Below are positions 10,716 to 24,538 of a DNA stretch of 64,000 bases, piece by piece. The notes beneath the pieces are model-generated. The model worked only from the letters and a program-made list of their open reading frames with translations. It did no database searches and was not told the DNA's origin. Position numbers and translations under genes: made by a program. The DNA lies in assembly GCA_950295325.1 (NCBI GenBank), contig OX485807.1:24461666-24525665 (forward strand), in the 5' to 3' direction. Each line of letters begins with the position of its first letter. Within the stretch, counting starts at the first letter, position 1. The DNA is from Polytrichum commune (Eukaryota; Streptophyta; Polytrichopsida; Polytrichales; Polytrichaceae).

Positions 10716-13149
10716 AAAGCAATCCAACCCCATATGTCACACCCTAATATGTCGTGAAGTGGGCAACATAAAAATTACAACGGGCAACGTACATATTAGA
10801 ACATGTAGCCCTCTTGAAAACTTGGTTTAGGGTTTTTTGGACTTTCAACATTTTATTTCCTCTTTTTTTCCGAAGAATATCATGTTAAGAGGGTTTGGGG
10901 TTCATCAAAAGGAAAAAAAAAAAAAAAAAAAACTATGATTTTCTCATAGTTGTTTGACATTCTCGAGCAAAAGGTTGTCATCTCAACTCAAGACAACAAC
11001 ATGTGGACTTGCTCTTGATTTTATATTCACTGATCCAATACTCTCATGTGGTGGCTAAGGTTCATTCTCACGGTCCAACTTGTTGTCTTTGTGCCCAAGT
11101 TTCCAATCTTGCTTGTTCATGTGGTTGCTTTTGAAGGGGTACACACCAAGAAAAGGCGAACCATCATGCACTTGTTTCTTTTTCCTTCAACATCATTCTA
11201 TGTTCTTTTTGCAAATTCCAAAGTTATTTGCATGTGTTACACAAACTTTTTATTTGAAAAAAAGATGGTTTTGTTTGATGTCGTACATAAGGAAATAAAT
11301 GTGATCATCTTTGAGCATTCATCCATCCCAGGGAGCATGTTTAAGTCAAAGTAAACTTCCATACTTTTGATATTAAACCATAGACATGGAGGAGATTGCT
11401 GAATATATCCTCGTAACTAGCAATACAACACCCCGTCATACTAATAAAAAAAAATAGGCTACGTAATCCTAATTGTGTTCCATTGCCCAAGTAATATTTT
11501 CAAACAAGAGGATGATGCCCTTTTTCTCATAAAATCTTCCAAGTCAATCACATATTGGTTAATGTTTTGTCAACTTGCATGGGGAGAAAAATGCGTCATA
11601 ATGTGAGGGCCAAAGAAAGTGTGGAGAATGATGGTTCAATACAACAAGAATTGTGTGAAGCAAACTTACCACAACACCATTACAACTTGGAAGAAGTTAC
11701 ATGAATAACATGGTGTTGAGATATCCAAAAAACTTGTGATACCCAATTTGGTCCAATTGCTTCATAACATGTGAGCACTCAATTAAATAAATCCCAATGT
11801 TCACCAATCATGTCTACAACCTCATGAAAGGGGAATTTTGCACCTAGTTCGATGCGCCTTACAAGGAAGCAATGTGATGTCCAACATTTTGCCACCTACA
11901 TAGTCATCCTTGTAACAAAATATTGCCAAAAACTTCAACTTATGCATCGGACAATGATATAGTGAAATTTATGAGTCATATTAAGTGGAAGTTCATTAAT
12001 GATATTATACAAGAGAAAAGGGTAAATTTAGAGGTGGTTCAAGGGTTTGGTCATGCAAAACATTAAAGAAAACAAATTGATACTAGCTAATCACAAACAA
12101 AGTCATAGGTTGTATTGTACAAAGTAGTTATAGCTGTGTATTTTTTGCCTTTTGTTGTGTACTACCACACATGTACTATACCATGCATGATTGCACTTGG
12201 CTTGAATCATTTATGAAGACTAGAGTATAAGTAGCTTTAGATGGGTTGTGGATCAAAATCTCCCACTAACCATATGCTAAGGTAAGTGGACTAAATTAGG
12301 TTTAGGAGGAAATTGAGGACGGTGTTGCGAGACAAGAGGACCCAAGAAAAATGGAAAGATGGGAGCAACCTTGATTGGTACACAATAGAAGGGCGGGGGT
12401 TAGGGGTAGCCATATCATGGTATGAACTTGCGAAGAGGATGTTAGTATCACCTTGCAAGCCTCCCCACGGAGACGCACATTCATTACACTTCCCTTGAGC
12501 TAAGCTCAACTAGAACAAATTATCATAGAGGTGTGCACATGTTGGGTAGGAATGGGCTCTAGAATGTTGGTGATATTTGAGATAGTAAAACGATCAAGTT
12601 GTCAGTTGAAGCCTTATCTCATAAGTTAAAATTTGACGATAGGGAGTAGGAGGCGATGGATATCTTGATTGAGTTCATGCAAACAAATATCATAAGCCAA
12701 CCTTCAACAAGCCCTAGTGAATAGCTTGATTGGGAGTTTCATCTCTCCTGACGATTAGGCAATTCATGAAATGGTTTTTTTTAAGGTTCCATGCTTTCTA
12801 GGTCCATGCTTAATGGGTGCTCTTTAACACCCTTTCCATTGGCCACTATTAAGTCTTTCAAGGTTCCTCCATCTCTCCCACATTCTCGACTTGGACCTCA
12901 CTTGGAGAAACCCGAGAAGGTTGAAATTAACATTAAATATATGTTGTAGGTTGGTCTGACTTGTGAAAACTAATAAGGCCCTACCAAAGAATTGGCTACA
13001 TCCTCGATTTCGATTTGCACTATGCGTGTGTTTCTTATCCTAAGAAAAGTGGGTACAAAGCTAAGAGTGTCCATTTTAAGCTCATTATCTTAGTTCATTG
13101 TTCATTCCATTGTCTCCAACTTTGTTATCACATTTGTAGATTATAATAC
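10716..13149. other. spacer, no gene recognised
   Basis: The stretch holds a 20-A run (10913-10932) and several open frames below 105 codons without recognisable motifs. A stretch near 11640-12060 gives weakly gag-like translations, but nothing diagnostic. No RNA gene was found. Confidence 0.4.
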
Positions 13150-13371
13150 TACATCATTTATGGTATTTAGCATCACTTACTATTTGGACTTACACAATGC
13201 TATAACTTCTTACTATAGTTTTTTTTTTACCAACAAAAAATGAATAGGTTGCTTGGACATTAGACATTGACATAAATGACTTTACTTGGTAGAATTTATA
13301 TTCATTAACAAAAAGTCATGGCAATACTTGACTCCAAATAGTAATTGATATCAAATATCATAAATGATGTA
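13150..13371. mobile_element. hairpin MITE with about 50-bp inverted ends
   Basis: The left arm (TACATCATTTATGGTATTTA and onward to about 13200) is the approximate reverse complement of the right arm (about 13320-13371). The trinucleotide TAC lies on both sides (13147-13149 and 13372-13374), consistent with a 3-bp target duplication. The left-end sequence also recurs at 41092-41111, so it is a dispersed family. It is non-coding. The superfamily is uncertain. Confidence 0.6.
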
Positions 13372-16300
13372 TACATACGCAATAACAAATGTACTTGTTA
13401 TGTAAGGAACGTGTTGCAAATTATTACACTAATTTTCTTGACAATCTTGTAGCCTTCCAAATTTCAAATCACTTGTTTTGTAAGGAAACATATAGCTACA
13501 GTAAGTGTTGGAGAGGGCTCTTTCTATTCCGACATGGTGTTCATGGTGTACATGTAAACTCATCCATCATGGATGGAGACGACCCTTAGTGAGAACAAGT
13601 CTCTTAGAAGGGTTGAGGACGGATTCATTTCAACTTGTCTCCATTAGACTAATTCGGGATATGATGCTATTTTCCGCTGCCAAACGATCAAAAAGCAATT
13701 ATTGACAAACTATAATCTAATTCACAATGTTTTTCACCTTCACAACGGATGAGTTTTCGTAGACACCACACATCTCTAGCTCCCTACCCTATCCTAACAT
13801 ATCTAAATCTTCTTCCTTCACAATCATGTCATGTTTCATGCTCACATTGGCGAAAAGCCACTCGAATCCCATGTGGAAATCATATTTACACTCCTGCACT
13901 AGCACCGATGCCATGCCGTAGAGCACGCTCTATGGTATGGTATTCGAACTCTGGCCCTGCAGTCCGAGTGCAGGCGATCCATCCTCAGAACTGCAATTTT
14001 GGAAGTCAAAAGAAGAGCCAGCTCCTCACTACACTTATCAAGTGTTCCTGCAACAAGAAGAGAATGGAGTGGGGGGACTCCTGTTGAAGATAGTAGAATA
14101 ATGTAAAGTGTGTGGGTGAATGGGTTCTGCACCAGTGGGGAGCCGGCGACTCACCTCCTATTCAGGGCTTCTAGGGTTAAAGGGTGCCACGTTGAAGCAC
14201 ATGCGAGTAAAGCGAAGCAAGCAAGCAAGCGAGGAAGAAAGGCAGAAGATGGAAGAAGAGGAAGAGATGCAGGCTCCCCTGCGCTCCGCTCCTCAAGCAC
14301 TCGGAGATTGCTGGACGAGCGGCTCCCAGATCTTCGATGCTCGCAATTCCTCCGCACCACTCCATCACTTGAGCTTAGCTGCCACACCCAAAATTGGAAC
14401 TTAGTAATGCTGCGGGAAGGCGCGACTTCCCGACTTCCTGCAACTACGTGAAACCTAACTTAGTGTAACTTGATGGAAACTTGATGAGGTGAGGCGAGTG
14501 GGGGCAGGGCGAGCGGATGGATGGATAAATGGGATGGACGGCATTCAACTCCTGCAGAAACTTTTTTGAAAGAAAGATAGGCAGGCAAGGAGTTTTTGAA
14601 AAAAAGGCAGGCACGCACTTGGATCTGCTTCGGCTGACTGGCTGGCTGGGCTGGCTGGGCTGGGCTGTGTAGGTCATGTTGGGGTTGAGCTACTAGTCGG
14701 TTGCGCGCTCAGGTGAGTTGATGCAAATGCAAATGCATGCACATCACATTGCTTGTGATTGCAGTAATCGGGGTTGCAGTCATGTTGCAAGGAGGTCCAG
14801 AATCGGTTGGGTACTGGGCAAGCCTCAATCACAAAGATCTCTCTTTCAGTCGGTATATGTGTATATTGCAACGAAGGTGACATAATTTTATTAAGAATTT
14901 TCTCTGGTAGTGATGCCGTATAAGAGAGTGGTAGTTTCAGCTTTTGGGATGTATCACGACTAGGTTAATTGAAACTGTTTGAAGTGATTACAATATATAC
15001 AGATGGGTCATCCTCTCCTTATTGCAAAAAGTAAAAATTTAGGAGTTTTTCTGGATGTGATTGCAGTAATTAGGGAACTATGTCCTTGGAACCTTTTGTA
15101 GAAGTATACTGTAAAGTCTACAGAATATGGAACTCGGCATCTTATTGGGAAGGAAATTTGGATGGATGTGTGTTGAAATATGTATGTAGCCATGTAGTTT
15201 GTGAGGATTTTTTTTTTTTCGCCGCTTAGTACATGCTCATGCTAACTTATGTCCAAGAGTCTGAAATTTTGGACTGCAGTAAGTCGAGAGCGGGGAATAA
15301 TGCATCTAGAAACTCTCGACGAGTGCACGGGATTAACTTAACAAAAAAAAAGCTACTAAGGTGGCAAGAAATGTGTGTTGTGCCTGGTATGTTTGGAAAC
15401 CCCACCAGATAGAAATGTGGATCACACAACGCCTTTATAACTGAGTAGGGAAATTTTCTGCAATTCGAAATAGATGGGGCAGAAATTTCTTCACAGAATT
15501 GCAGTAATCTTCCCTTTTCATATATTTTGCAAGGAAGCCCACTTAGATGACTAGGGATATATTCCATTGACATATCCCAAAGAATCCGCCGATGATGTTT
15601 CATGTAAAGTCACCACCCAGGGCATCGGCTGGGGTTTCTGCAGTTTTCTTAGAATGTCAATCTTTGGACTGGTATATCATTTCGTAGATAGATAGAAAGC
15701 TAGCCTTCTGCATAGAGCTTGGCCTGGGCCCTGGTCGCTTGCAGATGAAATAGGAGGGCTGGAGATTGATTCATATCTGGCTTGGCTTGCAGGGATTGGA
15801 ATTTGGGAAGGATGACTGCAGTTCACACCAGGTGGGGGATTCGGTAGCTTGCTTCGTTGTCGTAGTTCAGGAGGAATGCACTTTGTCTCTCCACGAGTTT
15901 GAACTTGTACGGAAACATTGGCTTTATTGCTTGTACAACCGCAGAGCCTAGTAACTAGCTCCACATCTGCAGGTTCGGAGTTTCTGCAGTCACGTGAAGG
16001 TTTTCTGGATTTCATGAAGGAGGCTTTATTTTGGGCAGTTTGAGACAAGGATGGAATCATCATGACGGCTTCACTGTGAAGTTATACATGGCTTCAAGCT
16101 AGATGCAAAGCGGATTCAGCAGCCAATGAATATAATTCTCCCTTACTGTTTCGTATTTATCACAGCTTTTGCATGACTGCGGGAGTATAAAGATTCCTCA
16201 CATCGTCTGAGGTAAGTCTTTTTTAGGTGTGAGATCCTTTGAGTGAAGTCAATGCCCCAGGAAGGAATTGAATCTCCTATCTTGGGTCGTAACCTGTCAT

Positions 16301-17952
16301 TTGTGCTTCATCTTGCTGGGCTGTTGCACTTCTTAGACAGTGGAACGTTGGACAACCTGTGTCCTGCCAGATAGAACTTCAAGCTTTTGCAAAAGAAACT
16401 TGGACGCTCTGAAACCCTAAACTGAAAGTTCCCTCCTATGAGATTTTAGTGAATTAGGCAGGGTTTTGAGTACAGTGTCTTGATTTGCAACCCGAGATCA
16501 AACTGCTTTTGTCAAAGCATTCCTGCAACCAAATGCTGCCATCTGGTAGTGTAATTCGGTGTCTGCGAGAACAATGTGTTCTCATAAAGATTGGCATATG
16601 TTCTCATAGGGATTGGCATATGTCCTAGCCTTCAGGATTCTGATGTGGAAGGACATCATAGCGTTGATGCGGGAGTGAACTTATCAACATGTAGTAGTAG
16701 GAGTCAGTCTGAGTGGTCTCGTTTTTGTGCATTTTTCATGTTGTTTGCTTTAGCGGTTTCATTGTCCCCTGAAGAATCCGTGACAAAGCGTCGAGACTGG
16801 TCTGTAAACAGACAATCTGATGATGATGTCTTGACTTGACATGCCCATAAGCTGGTGGGATCCTGCAGGAAGGTTATGAGATGCCAAGACTACTAGCTGA
16901 TTGCATTGAAGGTTCACCCGTTGCGTAATCATTCCACAGTCTAATGCTTTGACCGCTTCGGATTGTATGGATTGTCAAGTTACATGTTGTCATTCTCTCG
17001 AGAAGCACGGAGAATGTATCTAAATATTGTACTCCCAATTTGTTTAATTGAGCCCTTTCTTCACCGCCAACATGCATACTTTTCGGTGAGAGGTACCTTA
17101 GTGCAAGTAACGTTTCAATGTCATCAGAGGATGATGTTTTGTGGAGATACCTGTCATAGAGACAAAGAGTCCACTACATCCTATATTAATTGGTTGTCAT
17201 TGCAGTACCTGTTTGCAGGTAGCAGGTGATCATCGTTTGATCAACTGTGCTTTGTGTATGCTTCTGTAGTACCGGCAAAAAGTTGTACAACTGTCAAGCG
17301 AGCCTGGCTCACTCAAATTGAGCTTGCTCATTTCTACAACCTTTACATTTCTGCAACTAAGGTATAGTGACATAGCAAAACTATTAAACAGAAGTTCGGA
17401 GTGCAACATCATCACCTTTACAAGTATTCTTCCTTGGGGCTCTCCGAAATTTCCCCACACTGCATGTTGTGTACCAGATGCTCATACTGCGTCCTGGAGG
17501 ATGAAGATTATCAACTAAGTAGTGTCCGAACTTTACCAATCAGATACATTGGTGCTCCTCCTCCTCCCCTGCAAGTTTAAATTCTTCAATGCCTGCAGGT
17601 ATGCAGTTGCGAGCAGAGTGGATCGACTCGTGCAGCATCTTCCAAGCATAAGCTGGTTAGCTAGCAGGTGGTATCATTCTGAGCTTTAATAAGTATTATA
17701 ACAGTGGGATCATCTCCTGTAAGAGGAGCCAGAACTCCAATGATCTGTCTGTTTTGTGGGAGTGATTTGCACCTGGTTATGATGCGCGCGAGCGTCGCGC
17801 GTGTCAGCTTCTTAAGCCGGTAGATTATGTCGCCGTCCTGCCGTCGGTGGCCTCCGTAGCTAGGCCTAAAAGGCTTAGAATAAGTCGGAGACTTGTCACA
17901 CCCAATCACATTTCTAAACTTGCCCCTCATGCAGACTTCTCGGAAGGAAGGA

Positions 17953-17979
17953 AGGCAGGCAGGCAGGCAGGCAGGGAGG
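17953..17979. repeat. GGCA microsatellite
   Basis: AGGCAGGCAGGCAGGC-type run. Similar short runs lie near 14577-14592, 20427-20442 and 21949-21982, all within the CTGCAG-rich island. Confidence 0.85.
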
Positions 17980-18377
17980 CCAGCCGGCCATCATTTCTCC
18001 TTTTCTCAATCGGAGACTACTGTTGTAAATAACTTGAGTACTTGGGGGAGTAACTGTCTTATGTCAGCAAGGGTAACTGACTTTCAAGTACACCGATTTC
18101 CATCACCTGCTTGCTTCTCTTTCCTTCGTTCCTCCCTTCCTGCAACTGCTGAGTCGCTTTGTGCAGTCAATTCAATTCTGGGTAACAGCTTCTACTACGC
18201 ATTGACGTACTCCATTTTCCAAGATTTAATTTGGATAGGTTTAACTTACCCGCTAGTACTGTAATACTACTAATTATGGGCTATATTAGAGACTCAATAT
18301 TTTGGCAAGCCAGGGTTATGGACGATTGTTCTCGTGGGAAGGCCATTACGTCATGCAGCACAACAATCCTGTAGACG

Positions 18378-18385
18378 TATAAATA
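18378..18385 (+). promoter_or_regulatory. possible TATA box
   Basis: A perfect TATAAATA lies in a GC-rich setting, 37 bp before an ATG at 18422 that opens a 112-codon frame of no known family. The match and position suit a plant core promoter, but nothing else confirms transcription. Confidence 0.3.
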
Positions 18386-19014
18386 AGGAAAAGCGGCAAG
18401 TGCCGGCGCTAAAAGAGAGACATGTGTGACTCTGACTGGGTGTGGGCAGGACTGAAATTTCAAGATATTCCAGGAGCTGCCCGGGCGCAGGCCGAGGGGA
18501 ATTGGGTTGGGCGTGGCCTACGTGGGTGCGCTACGCAGGTGGAGACAAGCTACCGGTGCAGAGCTGGTTGGATGAGCTTCAAAGTAGCGGCTGGAGCCCC
18601 CGAGCTAGCCAGAACTGGCCCACTGGTATTCCTCCGCCCTCGTCACTGCCCCCGCTGCACCCCAGCTAACCTAACTCTAGGGCTCAGGCACCCGCCTCAA
18701 TATCTTTCCACTTTTTATAGCCACATCTGCAGCTGTAGCCTTTCACGTTCTCCTGTTTGAGCCGTTTTGGCCGTGATCGACCGATCCGGCCCATTCCAGC
18801 AGCCGTAACGGATTCCCGAACAAACTCAGGTTCATGCCTCATTGGCATCCATTAGGAGCCCCTGATTGGGATTAGGCTGAACAGCCAGGGTTGGATGTTG
18901 CACCCATCACAAACCCCAAATGCATACATGATGCACATTTGACGGGTATTTGACAGGCATATGACGGGTGCAAAAATCATCATTGTGAACAACTTACAAA
19001 ACAACCTGAGTCTA

Positions 19015-19372
19015 GGGAGACCACACACGTTCAAAAACATTGGTTTAAAAATGGAGTTTGGTAACCCAAGGTAAGAGAATTTCGGCCTTGACATGTGCCT
19101 AACTTCGAGGAGCTTGGTTTCAAGGCTAGTCCCTTTTTTTATTGGGTAGAATCGTCCGTTTTCAACTCCTATCCAAGCCGGTGTTTTTGCAAGGCTTAAA
19201 ATCTCTGCATATGATTGGAGTTGGAAATGGATGAATTTAACTAAAATAAAAGAGGAGCCAACCTTGAAACCCAGCTCCTCAAAGTTAGGCACATGTCAAG
19301 GCCTGAATTCTTTTACCTTGGCTTACCAAACTCCATTTTGAAACAGATGTTTCTGAACGTGTAGGGCCTCCC
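19015..19372. repeat. 358-bp imperfect inverted repeat (foldback or long hairpin)
   Basis: The left arm (19015 to about 19155) and the right arm (about 19240 to 19372) are reverse complements for roughly 130 bp with scattered mismatches. They share GGGAG-CC-ACACGTTCA, AAATGGAGTTTGGTAA and CCTTGACATGTGCCTAACTT, and are separated by an unrelated loop of about 85-100 bp. No clear target duplication was found. A 146-codon open frame on the minus strand (18852-19292) lies across it and is probably a by-product. It could be a Mutator-like or foldback MITE, or a transcribed inverted duplication able to make double-stranded RNA. Confidence 0.7.
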
Positions 19373-22300
19373 CATCAGTCATCAGGCAAGTAAAGTCAGT
19401 CAGTCTATTTTAAGAAACATATGAGGAATTTGCCATTTTTCATTCATTCATTCTTCTGGAGATGGCCGGCCGGGAAAGAGTTGAGTAAATTCGAATGTCC
19501 GCTTAGCTCCTGTTTAAATTAGAGGTAATTGCGCAGCATTGAGTTCCTTGGTTCCTTTCTCCAACCGGAAGGAACAGCAGAATACTTGTGCCTGCTACCT
19601 CTAGGATCCTCCCCAGTGGCTATTAGTAGTGACAGTCCCAGCTGAGAATTCGATTGTGAGTCGATCAAAGAAGATCAACGTAAAAAACCGTACAACTAAG
19701 TTTTATCGAGATGCAGCAAGCAGGGTGATTCCTTCTGGAGCACACTTTGATGATAAATGGTGTGGGCCACAGTAGCCAGCCTACTAGATGTGTAACTGTG
19801 TTGTAGTGTGGTGGTATAATATAAGAGCCGAAACCATTGGGAGCGTATCAGAAATTGAATCAAATCAGGCGAGCAGCCATGGGACGTAAGTAAGTACGTA
19901 CAACGCTGCAAGTAGCCGCACCAATTCCTGCAACTTGGAGAAAGATTTGGGTGTCGGCAGCAGGATTTGATACACAGTAGTACGTTGCTTCTGACTTGGA
20001 AAGCCTCCATTGGATGGGTCCGAGATGACCCTAAAATACCGGACGATAGTGGAGAGTACCCAAAACCGAATGGATGGTTGGCGGTTCGATTTCCGCCGAT
20101 TTGTAATAATACTAAAGGAGGCCCGGCCCGTGAGTGATGAGTGTGTGGGAGGGACGGTGGAAGGGTGGAAGGGTGGGAGGGAGTGCTTGTATGTGTAAGT
20201 AGTTACCTTGACGACTCCTCTACTCCAGTAAAAGTGGGTCGATACACACACTGTCACCGAATGAGAAAAGATAAGAGCGGTAACCTGTAGCATAGACAAT
20301 ATATTCGTCCCACTCGGTTTTGACGGAGTCGTCGAAAGGACCTCATGCAGATATTCATCGGGGTTAGGCTCATCCAGCTACAGCGACGGAAAGTAGACGA
20401 AATAGTACCCGCGAGTTTTTAGATAGGCAGGCAGGCAGGCTGCCCGTCGACTCCTCCCTCCTACACTTTTTCTGACCTTGGGTTTGGGGACTGCAGGAGA
20501 GTATTTAAAAGGAGTTTGGAGGCTAAGGTAAGGCGCCTCACCCAGTGTTGACGATTCCTTCTTTTCCATTCTGTCTGCCTGTCTTGCTTCGATCGCAGGC
20601 TCTCTGCACTCCTCTTCATTCCGTGTATGACGGCACCATTGGAATCGATGACTGCAGGAAGGAGATTGTCGAGGTTTGGATGCGAAGTGAAGTGGGGTAG
20701 CATCGTTCAGCAACTCAAGTAGTATTCCTTGGCAGCCGCAGTTTGGCACGAACCTCTCATATCTATTCCACTCTTTGAACGCATTTGTTGTCGAGTGGGG
20801 AAGAGAGAGGGAGAGAGAGACACACAGAGAGAGTTAATCTGTTATGGAAGTGCATATTGTTTGTAATCTGTTGGTGCTCTGTCCCAGAAATCATCGACAA
20901 GGTTCAGATTCTTCTTCGTCCATTTTTTCTTGCAGCGAGTCGAAGTCCTAAGCTAAGCTTCCCGATCTTTCACGAAAGATGGAGTCAGACAGACACACAC
21001 ACACACAGACAGTTTCAGTTCCTCACTAAAAATGGCGACAGCGGAAGGCACAACTTCAGTAAAGAATAGTCGAGAAACGGGTGGTACGCATTACTGCAGT
21101 CACGAAGAATCCAGTCGCAGGTTTTGGCAGATTTAAAACACCAACGTCTTAAACTTGTTTAAATGTACCCAGAACCCGTGCTAAAAAGCTATGTAGTAAG
21201 GTATTATGTTATGTCCGAGTCGTCCCATGAGTCAGCCATTGCCTTATGCCAGCACCAATGTGTTCACCCACACGAAGTAAGTTAGTCTCAGTGAGTGGAT
21301 TTTGTCGACAGAGTTTCGTGCCAAGCTGTGTGCAACCAAGGGGTTTATTGCTTCACTACCGAAAATGGGCGAATCTAGGTATGTTGCCAAAAGCTGAGAC
21401 TTCTGGTTGCCAACTTCCGGCCTCGATCAGACGACTTGCAGGAAGGGAAAGGTACTGCCTCCTGGGTATCTGCAACTTTTTTTGTCTGAAGCTAATCTAT
21501 TTTCCTGTTGCACTTATTAATTGTTACTTCTGTGACTGCAGTCAGGATACACCGCATAACAGCACCCTGGCTCACATATGTTATTTGCTCGTGAAAGTAT
21601 GATGCGTTCTGCTTATCTATCCTCGTCCATAGCCCCTGTGTAGTAGTGGTGCTGACAAAACCAAGAGGGTTGGCCTCTTAATGTTTGATCTCAATCTTTA
21701 ATGAAAATTACTGCAGTCGGACAGGTCACTTGCCAACGCGATGAGGTCCTTGTTGAAGCTGGACGTCCACAATTTTTCATGCTCTTGGTTTATCCCTTTA
21801 CTCGTTTGCAAGGATAGCGAAGGTGATAATCCAACTTTTTTGGCATGGTGGATAAGGACTAATTCCTAACCTTCCGATCCAGACTCACATCCACCTTCGG
21901 ATGTGAACGTTGTTCATCGTTACTTTGAGTGACTGCAGGAATACAGGCAAACAGACAAGCAGGCAAGCAGGAGGGCAGGCAGGCGCTGATTTTAATCTTT
22001 ATACATGATACTGCAAGTGGATGCGAGTCTACATGATGGGGTTTACCGCGATCCAGAGACAGACGTTAGCTCCTTCGATCAGCAAGTACATTTGAGGAGC
22101 TTAGATCGGGTTGATATAGTCTTTAGATTTTGCCACAATCTAGCGACCCAATTTCAGTTTAGTCCATTAGAGAATTTGCTTTTGGTGCCTACGCATTGTC
22201 AAATGCTTGATGATACATGGCAATTATTTTAATCTAAAACTCTTTGTGTTGGGAACTCTTTGATGTAAGTTTGGGACAATACAAATCCATTACCCAATTT

Positions 22301-24538
22301 CAGGTGATGCTTTCTGCTCAAGTCTCTTGGTTGTGCTACATGCAGCGGGCCATTTCTGTTGTCACCAATCTCACCACATCTCACGCACAAAGTGTCCAAT
22401 TCGAGACAAGCTGTGATTCTAACGCGACCTTGCAGAAATATTCCTATGTATTTTCATCCTAACAGACCTGCTGTTTGAACAAGTATTTGGCGAATTGTGC
22501 TGCAACACATGGTGTATGAAGATGATCAGGCTTATCTGATCTGCACCATTGCTTACAATTTTTACTTTCAAGATTAGGTGCTGCTTGCTTGTGGCAAAAA
22601 AGTGAGTGTCTGGGCATTGATGGAGGTTTCAAACGTCAGGAAGATAAATATAAATGATCGATACGTTCTGAGATATTCTCAGAAGCATTCGACAGTTAAC
22701 ATCTGAGTGAAGACTTCTATCACAATTCCTCTGAAAATACAGTTTGCAATTGGATACTTGAGCAATTTCTATGGTCACCGTACTAGAACAGGGAGTTTCT
22801 TTCGATGCATGCATCTTCCCCGCTACACATGCAGGTTTAATAAGGAAAGAAAAGAAAATCAATGGCGCCTTCAACAAGCATAGCCTCAGATGTGAAGATC
22901 AATTGTGAACCATTGAGATTCGAACCAGCCTTTGAATAATTACAAAGGGTCTTCAAGTACAAATCCCAAGATCCGATCATCAATAGTACTTAAAACCTCC
23001 TCGCACAAATCTAGCGTCACGAATGAGGGATGAAGTGAAAAGATTTTGCAGTTCTGTTAATATTCACCCTTGCAAAGATCTAGCCCATACTGCATGCGGC
23101 CAGCTGTGCAATGTCGATCTCAACGTTGATCCTTGCAATGAGCATGCTTGCACGAGAGCATTAAATCTCCCATGGTCTCATGCTCACATTCTGCCCAGGA
23201 AATGCACGACAAGCAAACTAATTTGGGACCTGATTTATGCGAATCCACAGGTAATTGTAGGCATCCAAAGCTAGAGACTACAGCCAATCTCGTGATGAAA
23301 TTTCTGGAAGCCAAGATATACAAGATTATTCCACAATTTCACTCGCAATTCTAAGTGTCTATGGCTCAAATGATCAACTTGATCCAATTCAAGACCTGTT
23401 GCCACTCAGCTCCATCTAAGCAAGCATTTCAAAAAGAAAACGCTACATGATTGCCATTGAAATCTGTTTGGCGTTGCGAACTTCCCAATCTATTCAACAC
23501 CGTGAGTTCCAAGTGTTGTCTTTGTAACGGTGCTTGCTTTTCCATGTTCAGCCTGTCTTGTTAATCAAGTGCTGAGCATCGGAACATGAGGAGATACTCG
23601 ATGCACATTATGTAGCATTGACACAATAGGATCATCTGGTAACGCACCAATAGTTTAAGAAGAAATAATGGTAGACTTTTATCTATATTCTGTTAACCTT
23701 CACTCAGCTCTGCATCAATTATCAGCTTGAATCTGTTTCATGAAGGTCAATATTCAATGATGCGTCCAGCTTTTGGATTGTCATTAGTGGAGTGTTCTAC
23801 ATATTACAACAACTAAAATGAACATGATTATCCAATTAAGACATGAAATTTGATCGATGAACTACAATACTGGAATTTACCAGATTTGTATAGGTTGTTC
23901 AATGAGCCTCCGCAAGTCAGGCTAGAAAGAGTCCAACTATTGATCTCATGGTCACAACAAGTCCCTTGAAACGCCTGACCGTTCTGGTTTCTGTGCCCCT
24001 TTTGCCTACGATGCGAAATTCAATCAGGATGTGGTGGCGTGAGTGACTTTTCTTTTGCTTGATTTTGCCAAGTTGGTGATGTTGCAACTTTTGGGAAGCT
24101 GGTGAAAGCATGCCTGTTGTGGCTCTCCAATGAGCTGTTGCAGTCGTGCTTGCAGAAATATTAAAGAACGTTGACCAATGTTGCCAACTACATGAAAGAC
24201 CCCTTCTTGTCATTCAGCATTGTTCAAACTCATGCCAGGGAATGTCTTCTTGTCTAGATTCCGAAACAACAACATAACCAACACACTGTGGTGTAGGGTA
24301 GGGTGAAATTTCCGACCTCCATGCAGAAGATTAAGTACTTCAGGACCTTGATCCTCATCTCAAGAGCCTATGATCACGTCATGCAGTTTAGTGGCAGAAT
24401 CGAGGAGTTATGTTTCTGCAACTAATACTGCATTCATTCCTTGGTGAAGGAGGTTTGCATGTAGGTATGGTGTATGGTCACTTTAGTAGTTTTATTGGAT
24501 GTCTTTCATCAACATCAACCACAATGCTCCGGCTGCAG

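Larger units (their letters stand above)
13957..24538. other. CTGCAG-rich, GGCA-microsatellite-rich island without recognised transposons
   Basis: Reading by eye, CTGCAG occurs at 13957, 14552, 15274, 15638, 15816, 15967, 15984, 16863, 17593, 18727, 20491, 20652, 21094, 21536, 21711, 21933 and 24533, but I saw only two elsewhere (42355, 56326). Related CTGCAAC words are also common (14438, 17349, 18139, 19926, 21469). Composition is more GC-rich than the flanks, and GGCA-type repeats occur near 14577, 17953, 20427 and 21949. Apart from a foldback at 19015-19372, I recognise no transposon. Open frames reach 146 codons, but none shows a known domain. This could be single-copy host DNA such as a gene with small exons, a non-coding transcription unit, or a regulatory region. 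Confidence 0.6.

Noticed and set aside
11590-12060. Weakly gag-like translations that might suggest an LTR retrotransposon remnant
   Set aside because: No zinc knuckle, protease or other diagnostic block was found, so the resemblance cannot be supported.
14110-14451. Overlapping frames of 60-113 codons on both strands, rich in Arg/Ser/Lys
   Set aside because: GC- and purine-rich low-complexity DNA opens several frames at once; none shows a known domain or a convincing start context.
18852-19292. 146-codon open frame on the minus strand
   Set aside because: It runs across the 19015-19372 inverted repeat, has no recognisable domain, and is explained by chance openness of the palindrome.
19865-20299. 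144-codon minus-strand frame
   Set aside because: Composition and content look random, and a competing frame overlaps on the other strand.
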